This document shows, piece after piece, positions 13,386 through 26,500 of a DNA stretch of 64,000 bases. The notes below the pieces were generated by a model. That model made no database searches and was not told the origin of the DNA. It saw only the letters and a program-made list of their open reading frames with translations. The translations under genes were made by a program, and so were the position numbers. The first letter of the stretch is position 1. The number at the start of each line of letters is the position of its first letter. The DNA comes from Amblyornis subalaris. Taxonomy: Eukaryota; Chordata; Aves; Passeriformes; Ptilonorhynchidae. The DNA is taken from NCBI GenBank assembly GCA_018881555.1, contig JACAXG010000070.1, positions 2,914,001 to 2,978,000 on the forward strand, in the 5' to 3' direction.

Positions 13386-15069
13386 AGGCCTTCTGACAAA
13401 CAAGCCCTTTGCTCTTGAATACAGAGTGGAGAGCCTCGCTTTAGTCTGCCCGCTGCTTGGCCCTCTGAAGGCGGTGGGAGCTGGGGACAGCAGCGCTGGA
13501 AGGAAAGACACTGAGTAAAGGGAGAGTGATCTCTCTTCATGGTGATGGAAGGGTGGTGGAAATGCCCTCACTGGATGTCTGCTCTGCTACTGCTAATATT
13601 AGCCGCCAGAGGGGCTGGTGTGAAGGTGCTTTCCAGAACGTGTGCTCAGCAGATTGTCAGGGAATGTTTCCACATGCTTTTTCTTGCTGTGTGTTTTCCC
13701 CTAGACTGCCCTGTAGGCACAGGCTCTATTCAGCTACATTCCAACCCTTCCCTTCCCAGAACTCCTGCTGCAATGTCAGGGCACAGGCAGCCTGGAGGAG
13801 AGGCAGGCAGACTGCTAAGATGCTCCAGTTGCTATTCCATAGCAGCTATGACTGTTGTCTTCTCATATAAAGCAATTAAACCATACAGATAATCTGAGCC
13901 AAACTTGTGACTGCCATAAGACTTCCAAGTAAGGGAGCCAAAAAAGGAGGGACATGGGNAGAGAGAAGACATTTTCCTTCCCTTTATGACTGTATCTTGG
14001 TAGAAGTTAGTACAGAGCCTGGCCAAGTGCAGAGTCCCTAAATTATTTAAAATGTGGATCATTATTGGTTTTAACTGTAAGATTTTTTTTTTCTCCTGTA
14101 AATCACAGTCTGCTTATTGAGCATGTCTTCTAAAGAAGTGGCATTGCTGATTTTGGGGAATCTGGCTTTAGCTCCAGCATAGAGTTGCTGAGCCTAATTA
14201 GGTCCCTGGATTAATTGAGTTTCTGTTCTTCAGCTAGAATTTATTAGGAGCTGGCACTGTAATGAGACAGACCACTAGGATCCTTTTCCTTTTGATTATC
14301 TTTGAATTTTGTTTGGATGTTTTTAATGGTTGCTTGTGAATAGTGTTTGGTTCTGTGCTGAGATTTGAAGTACAGAGGGGAGAGGGATCATTTTTTCTGT
14401 TTTCAGTGTAGTCTTCTCCCTGAAATAATCACTGGCCCTCAGCAGAGCTGCCNTCCCAGCCACCTCCTCTCTCCCACCCCAAAACTTGCACTTGCAGTGA
14501 CTTTAAGCTACATCTGTATCTGTGACCTCTCGTTTGAGTAACATGTTGAGCTGTAAGGGCATGTCTTCAGTTTGGTATTGCCAAAGTGTGAAATACACCT
14601 GAACCAAACCACAAAAAATTCACAAANCTGGGGCAAAGACTGCAAGGAACTTTTCCTGTTGTTGGTTGAATTACTTAAATAAAGCTTGTACGACTTCAGC
14701 TCCACTGCTGGCACAAGGCAGAAGTGAGAAGACGGAGGAGATATCTTTCCCTGTGTTTCTTCAGGGCTAGTGTGGTGGTGTACAGCTCAGAGCTGGGCTG
14801 GCAGTGTCAGAAACCATGCACTTTTGAATATGTAAAGGTAAAAGTGAAGTTGTGTGATAGCAATGGCTTTCTTGGGAGAGAGTTCTACTATGGATAAGCA
14901 TGAATTGCTGAGATCAATCAGCCAGATCTTTAAAAAGTGGGGAACTTTTATATAATTTATGAATAACAGGGCACTCATTGTCTGTTTTGTGGACTGTTTA
15001 AGTTTCATCAGCTTCGGAGCAACTTTTAGACAAAAGTTACAGCTCTTGAATGAGCCCCTTTTATGGTGA

Positions 15070-15352
15070 GAGGGATAGTTCCCTGACACTTGGGAGACAA
15101 GGGCAACCCCCACCTTGCTACAATCTCCTTTCAGGTGGTTGTAGAGAGCAATACATGGAGAGGTTGTCTCTCCTCAGCCTCCTTTTCTCCAGACTAAACA
15201 ACTCCAGCTCCCTCAGCCACTCCTCATCAGGCTTGTTCTCCAGACCCTTCACCAGCTCTGTTGCCCTTCTCTGGACTTGTTCCAGCACCTCAGTGTCTTT
15301 CTTGCAGTGAGGGGCCCAGAATTGAACTGATTTGAGGTGCAGCCTCACCAAT
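15070..15352 (-). mobile_element. CR1 LINE fragment (reverse transcriptase C-terminal part)
   Basis: Read on the minus strand, this segment encodes the familiar CR1 ORF2 C-terminal block: [20 protein letters not shown], then a KGLEN motif, [10 protein letters not shown] and, after a frame change, a GVALVSQV-like stretch. Intact CR1 continues for many more codons and a 3' UTR; here similarity fades near 15070, so both ends are missing. Stops and a frameshift show it is dead. It sits antisense to KIF26B inside its intron. CR1 is the dominant LINE family of birds and is also found in other reptiles, which supports the avian assignment. Confidence 0.92.
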
Positions 15353-18300
15353 GGGACTCTGTCCTTCTGTCATTGATTTTCTTTTCTGCCTTTGGTCAGA
15401 AGAAACAAAAGATGCTATTTTGTGCATCTGCCACATGGCCACGTGTTGTAACAGACACAAGGATTATTCTGCAATATGAAATTTGCTCTTAAAAGACATC
15501 AATTGTAAGGGGATTCCCCCTACATTTTATATGCATTTTGTAATAGTAGAATTTAAGTATAAGTCCCATACTTGGCTGAAACAACACTTTTCTCCCGCTC
15601 TTGACCTCTTGACTGCTGCAGTGTCACATCCCTTCCAGATGTGGTTGTGGTTTTCCCAGTACATGAACCTGAGCACAGTGTCCCCTCAGCATAGTCCTTT
15701 CAGCTGGGTCTCCCTTCCCCTGTGCAGTGAGCACAGTGTTCTGGGTTGTGCTAGTGTACCTCATACAAGATAACTAACTGCAGTGGCAGTGGAAATTTCC
15801 ACTTGGCTTAATTTTCCCTTCAAGTCTAGTCAGCTTCCACCTGGAAGAAGTTCATTGTCTCCCCAATGCCTCGTTTCACCAGGTGAAGAATTCCCCAGGT
15901 TAAAGGTCCAACACGTTACCCATCTTTCTTCAACTGCCTTTCTTTGTTCTGCTAACAAAGCCAGGCTTACACGGCTGAACCACCGAGGGCTTTATCACTC
16001 CACCTGGCCTCGTTTGGCCTGTGCCTACACACATTGCTCCCATTTCCTCTCTCCCTCTATCAAAATTATTAACTGAAAGGAAAGACATAACTAAGCAAAC
16101 TAGACTGGTTCATAGTGAACTCAGCTGCTACACACCTGTAACATCCGCTGTTGGGTTTGTGCTTTTTGAGCTGTAAACTGTCCTTTGTAGAGATTATTCC
16201 CATGCAGTAAGAGCCAAACCCAAATATAGTCTTTATGTGGTTCCCTTGTTATGTAAACATTTATTACTGTGAATAAAGCAGTGCGTCAGCTCAAGGGAGC
16301 AGAGTTAAGACTTCATGATCAAAAATGACTGCCATAGTTGCTGAGATTTTTCCTTTGACATATCTCTATAAATAATTAGATTACAACACACCTGAGGGCA
16401 TACATCATCTGATGCTGTAACAATAACACCTTGAGGGAGTTGACAACTTTCTNCTTTGGCCAAGTGCCTAGGAAGACACTAAGGTATATGATTAATAGAG
16501 AGCACAAACAGAGTCTTGCACTTCCTAAAGCTTAACTATACTATTGTATTGTCTCCCTTGTGGAATGTTATTATTCCTATTTCTGATGGTGCTGCTGTTG
16601 TCGTTGAATAGCCAAAATCCTCATAGCAGTGGGGTGAGAGGAAAGGGAAGACAAAGAAAATGTTTGTTATTAAGGTGGGGGGAGTGAGTGGAAACAAAGC
16701 AAAATACATAATACAATTAGTTAATTCTACAGAAAAATCATTATTCCAATGCTTCAGCTGGATCTTCCTCTCCAGTATCCCCTTCCTTTTGTGGAACAAT
16801 TCTGTGTTTTCCTCTCCCATACACAGAACAAAATGCTGGGCAATGAAAATTCCTGTGAATTTCCTGAGCACAATATTTATTCTTATTGCTTCATTTTCTA
16901 TTCATGAATTCTATTTTGCAGCCCGAAACAAAAGCAATTACCATTTGCCTCTTTTCTTTATAACTCACTTTAAACACATTGCTCACACAGATTCTCATAA
17001 AGCTGGAGGACCTGGCAGAGGAAGATCCAGAAAGGATCTGACAATTCTATGCCCCCTTGCCCTGGCCTGCACCTCACCTGGGCAGCACCATGCAGACAGC
17101 CATGCCAAACTATGGCTGAGTTACAGGATTCCTCTGCTGGGTATCAGTGAGCATCTGGGGGGGACTTGGGTGGGGAGAGGGGCCTTGGAGGTCAGGCAGT
17201 GAAAGTGGAGGATGTTAGTGGGAGGAAGAGGGAGAGAAAAGAGGGGATTAATACTGGAAGAGTGTCTAGCAGTGATGCTGCAGGATGGCAAAATCTGGTG
17301 CAGCTGTTTAAACCACTGCAGGATGAAACTGAGCTCTGTGAGGCTGTTTAGGGGAGAACCTGGGAATGAGCATCATGGTATGAGAATAAGAACAAGCAAG
17401 AAGGTAAGATGAGAAAAGNTCAGGAAAAACACTAACAGAAGAGTATAGGATTGTCTGATGAGAGACAAGCATGTCAAAAAGGAAATGAACACATGAGAGC
17501 ACAGCTTTCCTACAGCACAGGAAAGGATTGTGTTACTCCTGGGTGTTACTGTTTTTCTACAGGTAGGAAATGCTAGCAAAACCCCAGTGTAAATTGTGAG
17601 TCATGTTCTCCTTCTCTACTGCTTGTCCAAACAAAAGGTGGCAGCTGACTGCTGCTGCCAGCTACTTCAGCAACTGAGGCCATTTAATATATCAGAATGT
17701 TCCAGGCTTGCTGATGTCTCAGTGAAGTGTTACCACAAATCCACAAGAACTTATATAAAATGCATATAATAAAAGCACTCGGATTGTGAAATCAGTTACT
17801 ACAGGGTCAGGAAATGTCAAGATTAATGGTCTGTATATTGTGTTGCCTTTTCNGGATTCTCCCTTCACCCCCAAATATCATCCATTTTCAAGGCAGATAA
17901 CGGACCTGCTTTAGACATGAATCAGGACTGTACAGCGATGCAGTCATTGTCAACAAGCATATGGAGAATGGTATTGAGGACTGTGGAAGAGAAGGGAGGT
18001 ATTCTGAAAGGAGCTGGTACCGCCTTCAGACTAGCTCTGCCAATTTGTTCCTAAAATTTTTAGATGGGCTACTAATTCTATGTTTCTGGTTTTTTGGGTA
18101 CCCAGAATGAGAACCCTTTTCTGTTTAGAGAAGTCAAAGTTAGCTGTACATTGAAGATGAAGACTATGTCATGATCAGTACCCTGAAAGATCTGTGCTTC
18201 ACACCAAACACCTATTCTTAATGAAGCCTTCAATCCTTCAGGTATTGTCAGAGGATTATATGCCTCAGCTCAGAGACATTCATCAGATACTGCATTGATA

Positions 18301-19386
18301 AGCTGCACAGGGAAAATAAAATAATAAAGAGCCTTTGATGAAAGCAGTCGTTCTGGATTCAGAACTGAGTTTGTATGGTCCTAACAGTAGATAAGGCATA
18401 ACTCCATACATTGGAAGGCAAGGATTAAATGAAAGATTAAATACCGTATGGTTCAGTGAGCACTGTTTATCCTGTGCAGGGATTGAGGCAGGGCTCAAGT
18501 NGAAAAGTAGTATCCAGTCACGAAACTAAAGACTTAACGTACATAGGCAACTGGGATTTATGCAGTGTCCAAGGAAACGTTTAATGGTATTACGTGCTTC
18601 ATTCCTCAGTGTAAGATTCTGTGTTGTTTGAGGCTGAGTATAATTAATCATTTATGAGGAAGGAAAATACAGATACGTGTAAGAAGGGCATGAAGATGTA
18701 CATCTTTCCTTCTTACTGAACAAGAGAAGGGACTAATTTACTCTGATCCCAGTTTTCATGGTGGTTTCAGACAAGAAGTAGAGAACAGTGCTCACTGCAG
18801 CACTGCCACATCTCTCTTTCCTGGAGAGGTTCAGAACCTCCTAGGGTTCCTATTGAGAGATTCAGAAAAACAGCAGGAAAACAGGTAAGTCCTTCAGCAG
18901 CTCTTGTGAAACAACAGAGGAGGAAAGGGAGCACAATGAAGAAGAGAGATGTCTTCTCCATGTAGAGGGCTGTTACTCCATGGAATGAACTGAAACTTTC
19001 TGCCTGGCAGCCTGCACCTCTGTACTGTACCTGCTGACAAACTTTATTTATTTATCTGAGTTTATTTTCCTGCATGCAGGGTTATTGCCTCTGTACTTTT
19101 CCAGAGATACAGCTTTGCATACTNCATACTTTTACTTGTGTGGGATATGTATGAATAATATTTAGTAGGATTTTTCTGTAGCCAGAATCATCTAAGAAGC
19201 TAGGCAAGAAAAGGTTTACAAGTAAGGGTAATGTATTTTATTAGACCAAGTGATGTAGTTAGAAAAAAATGAGGTGACTTTTAAGTACTGAAAACACTGC
19301 AGAATTGACTTATTGATATACAGACTTTGGAGTCTGAAGTGTGGTATCCTGACCCCACCTTCATTTTCTTCTGTGTTTTATATCCC

Positions 19387-19422
19387 CATATTCATGATAA
19401 ATTTCATATTCGTGGTAAATTT
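19387..19422. repeat. 18-bp tandem duplication (2 copies)
   Basis: Two adjacent 18-base units, catattcatgataaattt and catattcgtggtaaattt, differ at three positions. This is a small local duplication with no evident function. Confidence 0.85.
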
Positions 19423-22233
19423 CCTAAACTATAAAAACATTAGTGGAAGGGATAGAAATACATTTAAAATGAAGATAGGTATATAAAATGGTGTCATTGT
19501 GCTGCTCTGGCCTATAATTTTTATTGCTTTTGGAGCAGAATAGAAATAGACTATTAGCATTCCTGAAGTTCTCTTATTTTCTGTAAAGACATTGGTGCAT
19601 TTCTCTATGCTGCTATGAGAAGTCTGGGACCTTCTGCTAGCCAGCCTCTGCTTAACACAATAAGCAACATGCACCCAGGAGCAGCAGATCTTCTGTGATC
19701 TTCAAAATTTCCTGTGTCTTAGTTTAGTTTGTAGAGCCAGAGATAAACAAAGGTTTTACTTCTCAAAGCCCTTCCAGTGCAGAAGTGCAAGTCTTCTCTT
19801 TTTAAAACTTCTGCTTTCACAGGACGGTTTGCATTTTCAAATACCAGCTCATGAATTACTTAGTGAAGTAATTTATAGCCTTTCATTTTTTTCAGGTAGA
19901 AATACCATGTCAGCACTCACAAGAATAAAGCATCTACTTTGTGTCTCACACTGTCTATCAAGCAAATTTCTGTGAGACATCTGAAATATCTTACCAATAT
20001 TTTAATTGAAGAGGATAGAGTGAGTTAAAAATTAAGCCACACATTTTTGTGTCTTATATTCTCTTTTATTTTCCTTCTTTCTTTCCTTCAGAAGTTTGTA
20101 GGTGCTATTGTGAGAGGTCAGTGAACCTTGAACAGCTGAACTTGTCTTACGACAATGTCCAGAATTGACGAAAATCTGTGTTTAGTAACTTTCTTCCTCT
20201 TTATTTTATTTCTCAGTGTACAATAGTGACATGAGGCTGGTTTTTTTTTGGGGGTGTGCAAGGTGAGGCTCATAGTCAAGATGCAGACAGTGCTGAATGA
20301 ACAAACTGAAATTGGAAATCAGTGCTGACTGAGCTTTTCACTGCTAGGTTCATGCTTTAATCCTTAACAAATCTGCCCTTTAGTTCCCATCCATGTCAGA
20401 GGATCATTTGAATTACAAATACNTATTTCCTCAGTATCGTCATTCTTCTTGCAAGTATGTATTTCAGTACCAGGCAGATGGCACAGATGATTTTATATTC
20501 CTAATGCATGTATCTCTAGGAGAGCCACGCCTCAGTGCTGATGCTGGCTGTATGGGTTATGTATTCTCAGGAGACCAACATGTTTAGAATGTATTATTTT
20601 GCATTTTCCCCTCTTGTCTCATGTTTTGCTATCATAAAAGCACTGGCAAATGAAAGGCTTGTTATTGATTTCTGTGGAGATGTTAATAATTTCTTTGTTA
20701 CTCTGCATTGGAGTGGCAGTACCTGATGTACAAAATTTGACATCTTAATCATTCCATGATGGAAAGGAGGGACACTAACCTGAGATACAACAGCCTATTA
20801 ACTCTGGATCTGTGGATTCAAAGCAGCCTTAGGTCACAAGTGAAATGAGTGAGGCTGTCTCAGTATAGTCTTTATGGATGTTTGTTTGCTTCTCAAAGAT
20901 ACCAGACTGTCCTCAATGTGTCTGGAGCAGATGGAAACAGAAATTGTGAAACAAAAAAATGTTTTACTTCTAGTATTTCTATCCAAGCTGAAACTGCAAG
21001 TACTAGAAACCTCAGGAGATGAGAGCTCCCCAGAATTATGGTAGTTGCATCAAAGTATGCAACCCAAATGCTGTTGTTTATTCACTCAAAAAGAGAAATC
21101 CAAGAGTTTTGGTGTTTGTTCATCAGTCCCAGTAGGCATAGCTTCAGTTCTCAGCTGTTACAGCGTTATGCAGAGTTTCTGTGAGCTGGAAATGTCAAGT
21201 GAATGAACAAGCACACACATGCACCATAGGTCATTAGCAGATATTTAACAGTGAGCCCCAAAAATCTGATCCGTAGCCACTGAAGGTATTGCTGTCATTA
21301 CACCAGTGAAAGCAATTCCTTTGGTGATAGATAAATATTGAGCTGTTGCTGTCTTTGTTTCCAGCTGTAAGTAACTATCATCCACAACCCTTAGCACAGG
21401 AGAGACTTCCTTCCAGAGAATGCTATTTCCCAACTAACCATCCAGTTGACCTCTACACCATGGAGCTAAAGGTCTCTTTAAAAATTATATATTTTTCATT
21501 TCTCTCTACGGGATTAGATGACCACCTCAGAAGTATTACATATGCATTATTATGCTGTTAAAATTCATATTCTCAGTCCAGTCACAGACAGCCCCACAAG
21601 AAGGCATTGGCATTTCAAAAGCTATCTGAGGCTGAACAATAGAGTAAGTGGCAAGAACAGAAAATTTGATTTCCGCCTCAGTGAAAGAAAAGATCTAATA
21701 TGAAAGAACAATTGTGNGAAGTTTGAAGGCTTGGTTGGTTTGTATTTTACCACATCATCCAAAATTGACTTCAGTGACTTAACTGTTATTAATATTGAGT
21801 TAGCCAATGCCCTAGAAGGCAAGAAAAAAATTGTGTTCTCTAATCTAATCACTACCCTCTTGTCCTCCAGAGTATGGGCCAGGGTTTGCCTGCACACTGT
21901 GCACTTCAAAAGGGCAGCAGCTAGATGTTTGTGCTGTGCTGCTGTGCTCTTTAACAGTATCCAGTGCTGCTCTGTACTGGCAATGGTAACGATGCAGAAG
22001 GACTGAGACCAGGAGATGGAAAGGGAGAACTGGGAAGAAAAAGGAAGTTTGAATTGTAGTCCAGGGTCTTTCAGCATGCTCAGCTGCACAACATAGTGCA
22101 AACCTGAGCAAGGAAACTAATTAGGATTCCATTAAAAAGAGGAGAAAATATCTTGCCAAGACCGAAGTTACATCATGATGGCCAAAGCGAAACCTTGCTG
22201 GCTAATGTAGCCTTAATTCATTTTATTTTGCAG

Positions 22234-22396
22234 AGACAGCAAGCTGACCATGTTGCTTCGGGAGTCCTTGGGGAATATGAACTGCCGCACCACAATGATA
22301 GCTCACATTTCAGCCGCTGCGGGGAACTATGCCGAGACACTGTCCACCATCCAGATTGCCTCCAGGGTCCTCAGGATGAAGAAAAAGAAAACTAAG
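22234..22396 (+). CDS. KIF26B: KIF26B exon: end of the kinesin motor domain
   Basis: This 163-base exon begins with the last base of an Arg codon and then codes 54 residues that form the C-terminal end of a kinesin motor head. It starts with [14 protein letters not shown], matching the YRDSKLTxLLxxSLGGN microtubule-binding region of kinesins. It continues with [10 protein letters not shown] and [14 protein letters not shown] (the final motor helix), and ends in a basic cluster MKKKKTK. The acceptor is tttattttgcag and the donor is AAG|gtaaga; the exon ends in phase 0. KIF26B is an atypical kinesin-11 family member. Its paralogue KIF26A is reported to lack normal ATPase activity, and KIF26B acts in Wnt5a-Ror signalling, cell adhesion and kidney development in mammals. 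The ATP-binding loop and the rest of the head lie upstream of the window, so enzymatic state cannot be judged here. Confidence 0.95.
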
Positions 22397-23535
22397 GTAA
22401 GATGATGTGTAACTCCCTTCTGGTAATGACGGAGGAGGGAGGAAGAAGGATCATGAAGGATCCTTAACTGAGTAGAGCAGCATGTAACAAAATCAGTAAT
22501 TAAAGTGTTCGGGTTATATGTACCTGGTCCTAGGCAAGTGTCAGAGAGCAGTATCAGAGACTAGGAGGGGTAAATGCTTCAGCTTCAGAGACAGAGCAGT
22601 GAGTTCNGACACATCTGCTGGAACAGGTTTGTAAGCTGACCTTGTTTAATAATATAGCTGTCAGGGAGTATTTATTTCCCCTTATGCTCTTAGAGCTAAT
22701 GAAATAATAAGGAGTGAAACTGCTGTAGAGTTAAAGAAAATTGGGATTAATTAAGAATTAGATTCTCTGTGCTTCCCAGAGAGAGCAGGAGCAACATAAA
22801 TGCAGAGCAATTGTGTCCAATGCCAGCATTAATGACGCTTTTATTCCTACTGCTTCTAAATATGGGTGATAGATTTTCCAAGAGTAGAGTGAGGATGGAC
22901 TATATCCATTTTCATGTTTTAGAGTTCTGGTTGCTTCTGTGCAACTTATGGTGTGCATTGGGCAGAATGAGTGAATTTTATGCATTTAATTTAAATTTAC
23001 AGCCTACAGATTGATAAAAGCTTTTTTGTCAATTGATTGAAGAGAAACAAGTAAAGGGTTCAGTCCACACACCATCACAGCACTGTGTCTCCAGAGACCT
23101 CTGAGTGCATGTTATACAATTCCACACACTGATAGCATGACCAAACAGGGTCGTATATAATGAGTTGGTTTTCTTGCTCCTCTTCACATGCACAGGCAGA
23201 CACACACACACAAAATCTGCAAAGCCTTTGCCAAATATNTGATTTCTTTGGCCAAGCTCAATTAAGGGAGGTATCCTAATCAATTTTTTTAGTNCTTTTT
23301 TTTTTGGAAGTCCCATGATCTTGAGCGGGACTCAGAGCTGGGGCGTGGGGTTCTCCATCGAACATAGCTGTGTGTTTGCTCTAGGGCTGTGGATAAGCAG
23401 CTTCAGAGCTCTGTGCCTTAGTTTAGAGATCTCCCAGTTCAGATGTGACCGTGAGCTTTCTGTGTATGTGGTTTGTGCAAGGAGCAGCTTGCAATGCTGA
23501 AATGTGATCGACTCTCTCTCTCTCTCATATTGCAG
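22397..23535 (+). other. KIF26B: KIF26B intron (phase 0), 1.1 kb
   Basis: A GT-AG intron, gtaaga at the start and catattgcag at the end, between the last motor exon and the giant tail exon. It holds no recognisable gene or interspersed repeat. A short CA-rich run lies near 23203-23212 and a T run near 23295-23305. The acceptor tract contains a CT microsatellite listed separately. Confidence 0.93.
23512..23526 (+). repeat. KIF26B: (CT)n microsatellite in the splice-acceptor tract
   Basis: About seven and a half CT units form the polypyrimidine tract immediately upstream of the catattgcag acceptor of the large KIF26B exon. Repeat-length change here could alter acceptor strength. The repeat is directly visible; any effect on splicing is inference. 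Confidence 0.85.
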
Positions 23536-26500
23536 TACACATCAAGTTCTTCTGGAGGAGAGAGCTCTTGTGAGGAGGGCAGGATGCGGAGGCCAACCCA
23601 GCTGAGGCCTTTCCATTCTAGAAACACTGTTGACCCAGACTTCCCTATTTTGCATTTATCAAGTGATCCTGATTATTCATCCAGCAGTGAGCAGTCGTGT
23701 GACACAGTGATTTATGTTGGCCCCAATGGCACTGCCCTTTCTGATAAGGAACTGACAGATAATGAGGGTCCCCCTGACTTTGTTCCCATTGTTCCTGCTC
23801 TGCAAAAGACCAAAAATGAGGGCAGGTTGGAGGAAGTTAGTGAATCAGGGCCCAACACGTCTGAAAGAGACTGCCTGAAGTGCAACACCTTTGCAGAGCT
23901 CCAGGAGAGGCTGGATTGCATAGATGGCAGTGAAGAGACCGACAAATTTCCCTTTGAAGAGATGCCTGCTCAATTTAGCTCAGACCAGATGTCTAAGTGC
24001 GCTGTCTCAAGCCAGCTGGCAGAGCTTAGCCACTTACCAGAGTCAGATAAGGAAGATATGATGCCAGAATGTCAGCATCCTGATAGAGAAGCCAAGGAAA
24101 ATACAAATACAACACCCAGCAAAACTAGGAGAAATCACTCCCCTGTTCCTTCTGGAGCTCTTACCAATCTTTCAACTCCTTCTTCTCCCAGGAGTGTAAC
24201 AGGCAGCTCTAGTAAAGAGCTTAGCTNTTGTCAGTTAGCACACAGCACCAGCTTGCAGAGCAGCAGAGAAGGGCTCAACACCTGTGGATTTGTGGAAAGC
24301 AAACCTCGGCCGATGGGTTCACCCCGGCTTGGCATTGCAAGCCTGTCGAAGACATCTGAGTATAAGCCACCAACTTCTCCTTCCCAGAGGTGCAAGGTCT
24401 ATACACAGAAAGGAGTCCTGCCTAGCTCCACTCCTCCACCAGCTCTGCTGAGTAAGGATGCTGGCATGACATCTAGTGAATCTTTATTACAGCCAGAAAT
24501 CCGGACCCCACCTGTAGGCATGAGCCCTCAGATTATGAAAAGGTCAGTGTCATCCAGCAACGGGGATTTCGAAGAGACTGTTCTCAATNAAGATCGGCAA
24601 CAAAGCATTTCTCCAGAATCCAAGAAGGAGATTCTGAGCACCACCATGGTGACTGTTCAGCAGCCGTTAGAGCTGAATGGAGAGGATGAGCTGGTGTTCA
24701 CCCTTGTAGAAGAGCTGACTATTAGTGGTGTCCTTGACAACGGGCGCCCAACCAGTATCATCAGTTTTAACAGTGACTGCTCCGTGCAGGCTTTGGCCTC
24801 TGGGTCTAGGCCAGTCAGTATTATCAGCAGTATATCTGAAGACCTTGAATGTTACTCCAGTGCAGCTCCTGTGTCTGAAGTCAGCATCACACAGTTCCTT
24901 CCACTTCCAAAGTTGAGTCTNGATGACAAACCCGAAGACGATGGCAGCAGGCGCTCATCCATCAGCTCATGGCTGAGCGAAATGAGCACAGGGAGTGACG
25001 GTGAACAGTCGTGCCACAGCTTCATAGCCCAGGCATGCTATGGCCATGGGGAAGCTATGGCAGAACCCCCTGTCTCTGAGTTTGCAAGCACCATACAAAG
25101 TGCCAGCATGATTTGTGTAAGTGACAAACAGAAGTCACTGACTGACAACATGCTTATACTGTCGGAAATGGGGGAGGAAGCCTTCNGCAAAGTGCCACCC
25201 ATCAAAGGCTGTAAAATATCAGCACTAGGGAAAACTACTGTCACGATCAAAAACACCGCAAGCCTTAGCAGCTGTGAAGGCTACATCCCAATGAAGACAA
25301 ACATTACCGTGTATCCATGTATTGCTGTTAATTCCTTCAAAGCACAAGACACTGGTGATGCTGTACCAGCAGTAACTGCAGACCCAAAGGTTGTTCATCC
25401 CCATCATGGGAAAGAATCCAGTGCTAAGAAGGATATCAAATTTGAAGACCCTTGGCTGAAAAGAGAAGAAGATGTTACAAAGGACAACTCTGGGAGCAGC
25501 GATGGGCCGAGGCCTGACACAGCTGCGGTTTCAGCCAAGCCTGAGCACAGCACAAAACCGTCCTCTGTGGATAGGTTTAGCACCAGCAGTGGGGACACAT
25601 CTATCTCCCCAGGATCTGACAGTCTGAAAAGGATTGTGGATGGGTGTGAGGTGGCAGCATCCAGCTCTGCAACCCAAAGCCCTATTCATTCCAGTGATGG
25701 CTTGAAGAATTGTAGCGTCCCTCGGGGACTCTCAAAGGCAAGCAGGGTNGAGGAGTCTGACAGTCATCTCCATCCTACTTCTACTGACAGCAGCGGAGGC
25801 AGTCCTCCTGCCCTCTCCCCATTTTCTAAGGCTAGTCTTGACAAGAAAATGGCCTCTCCCAAACACTGCATCCTCACTCGTCCCAAAGGGACCCCTCCTC
25901 TGCCACCTGTGAGAAAGTCAAGCTTGGATCAGAAGAACAGAGCCAGCCCCCAGCACAGTGCAGCCAGCAGCACCACGAGTAGTCCCTCCAACCAACCTGT
26001 GTCCTTCCTGGCCAGTTTCCCTGAGGAGCTGAATGCCAAACAAAAGGGCCCTGGCATTGACAGTGGCATCAACAACAGCAGCAGCAAGCTCTTCAGTGCC
26101 AAGCTGGAGCAGCTTGCCAGCAGGACCAACTCTCTCGGGAGGTCCACAGGAAGCCACTATGAGTGTTTGTCACTGGAAAGAGCAGAAAGCCTGTCCTCTG
26201 TGAGCTCCAAAATGAGCCCTGGCAGAGACACCACCATGCCTAGGGCTGGAAGGAGCCTCAGCCGCAGTGCCATGTCCTCACCCACCAACTCGGGCCTCTC
26301 ACAGTCGGCAGGTGCCTCCCCGAAAGCCAGCCAGTCAAAGATCTCTGCAGTCAGCAAGCTCCTGCTGGCAAGTCCCAAGGCCCGCAGCCTCTCTGCCTCT
26401 GCCACCAAAACGCTCAGCTTCTCCACCAAGTCTCTGCCCCAGTCCGTAGGGCAGAGCTCCAGTTTGCCCGCAAGTGGGAAGAACATGTCCTGGTCGATGC

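Larger units (their letters stand above)
1..22233 (+). other. KIF26B: KIF26B intron, 3' part of a very long intron
   Basis: This stretch lies upstream of the first recognisable KIF26B exon in the window and ends at its acceptor (tttattttgcag just before 22234). I looked for the preceding motor-domain exon, which should encode the segment leading to the IPYR-DSKLT motif, and did not find it, so the intron probably starts upstream of the window. The sequence is mostly AT-rich and every frame is broken by stops. Supported contents are an old dispersed repeat near 9.7 kb, an inverted repeat at 12.6-12.8 kb, a CpG-rich patch at 13.0-13.4 kb, a CR1 fragment at 15.1-15.4 kb and an 18-base tandem duplication at 19.4 kb. 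Elsewhere in the intron I see nothing I can name. Intron status is an inference from the downstream exon and its phase. Confidence 0.85.

Noticed and set aside
16660..17202. A 180-codon + strand open frame starting at a true ATG
   Set aside because: No known domain, no splice or promoter context and mixed composition. Length alone is not enough in a 64-kb window read in six frames.
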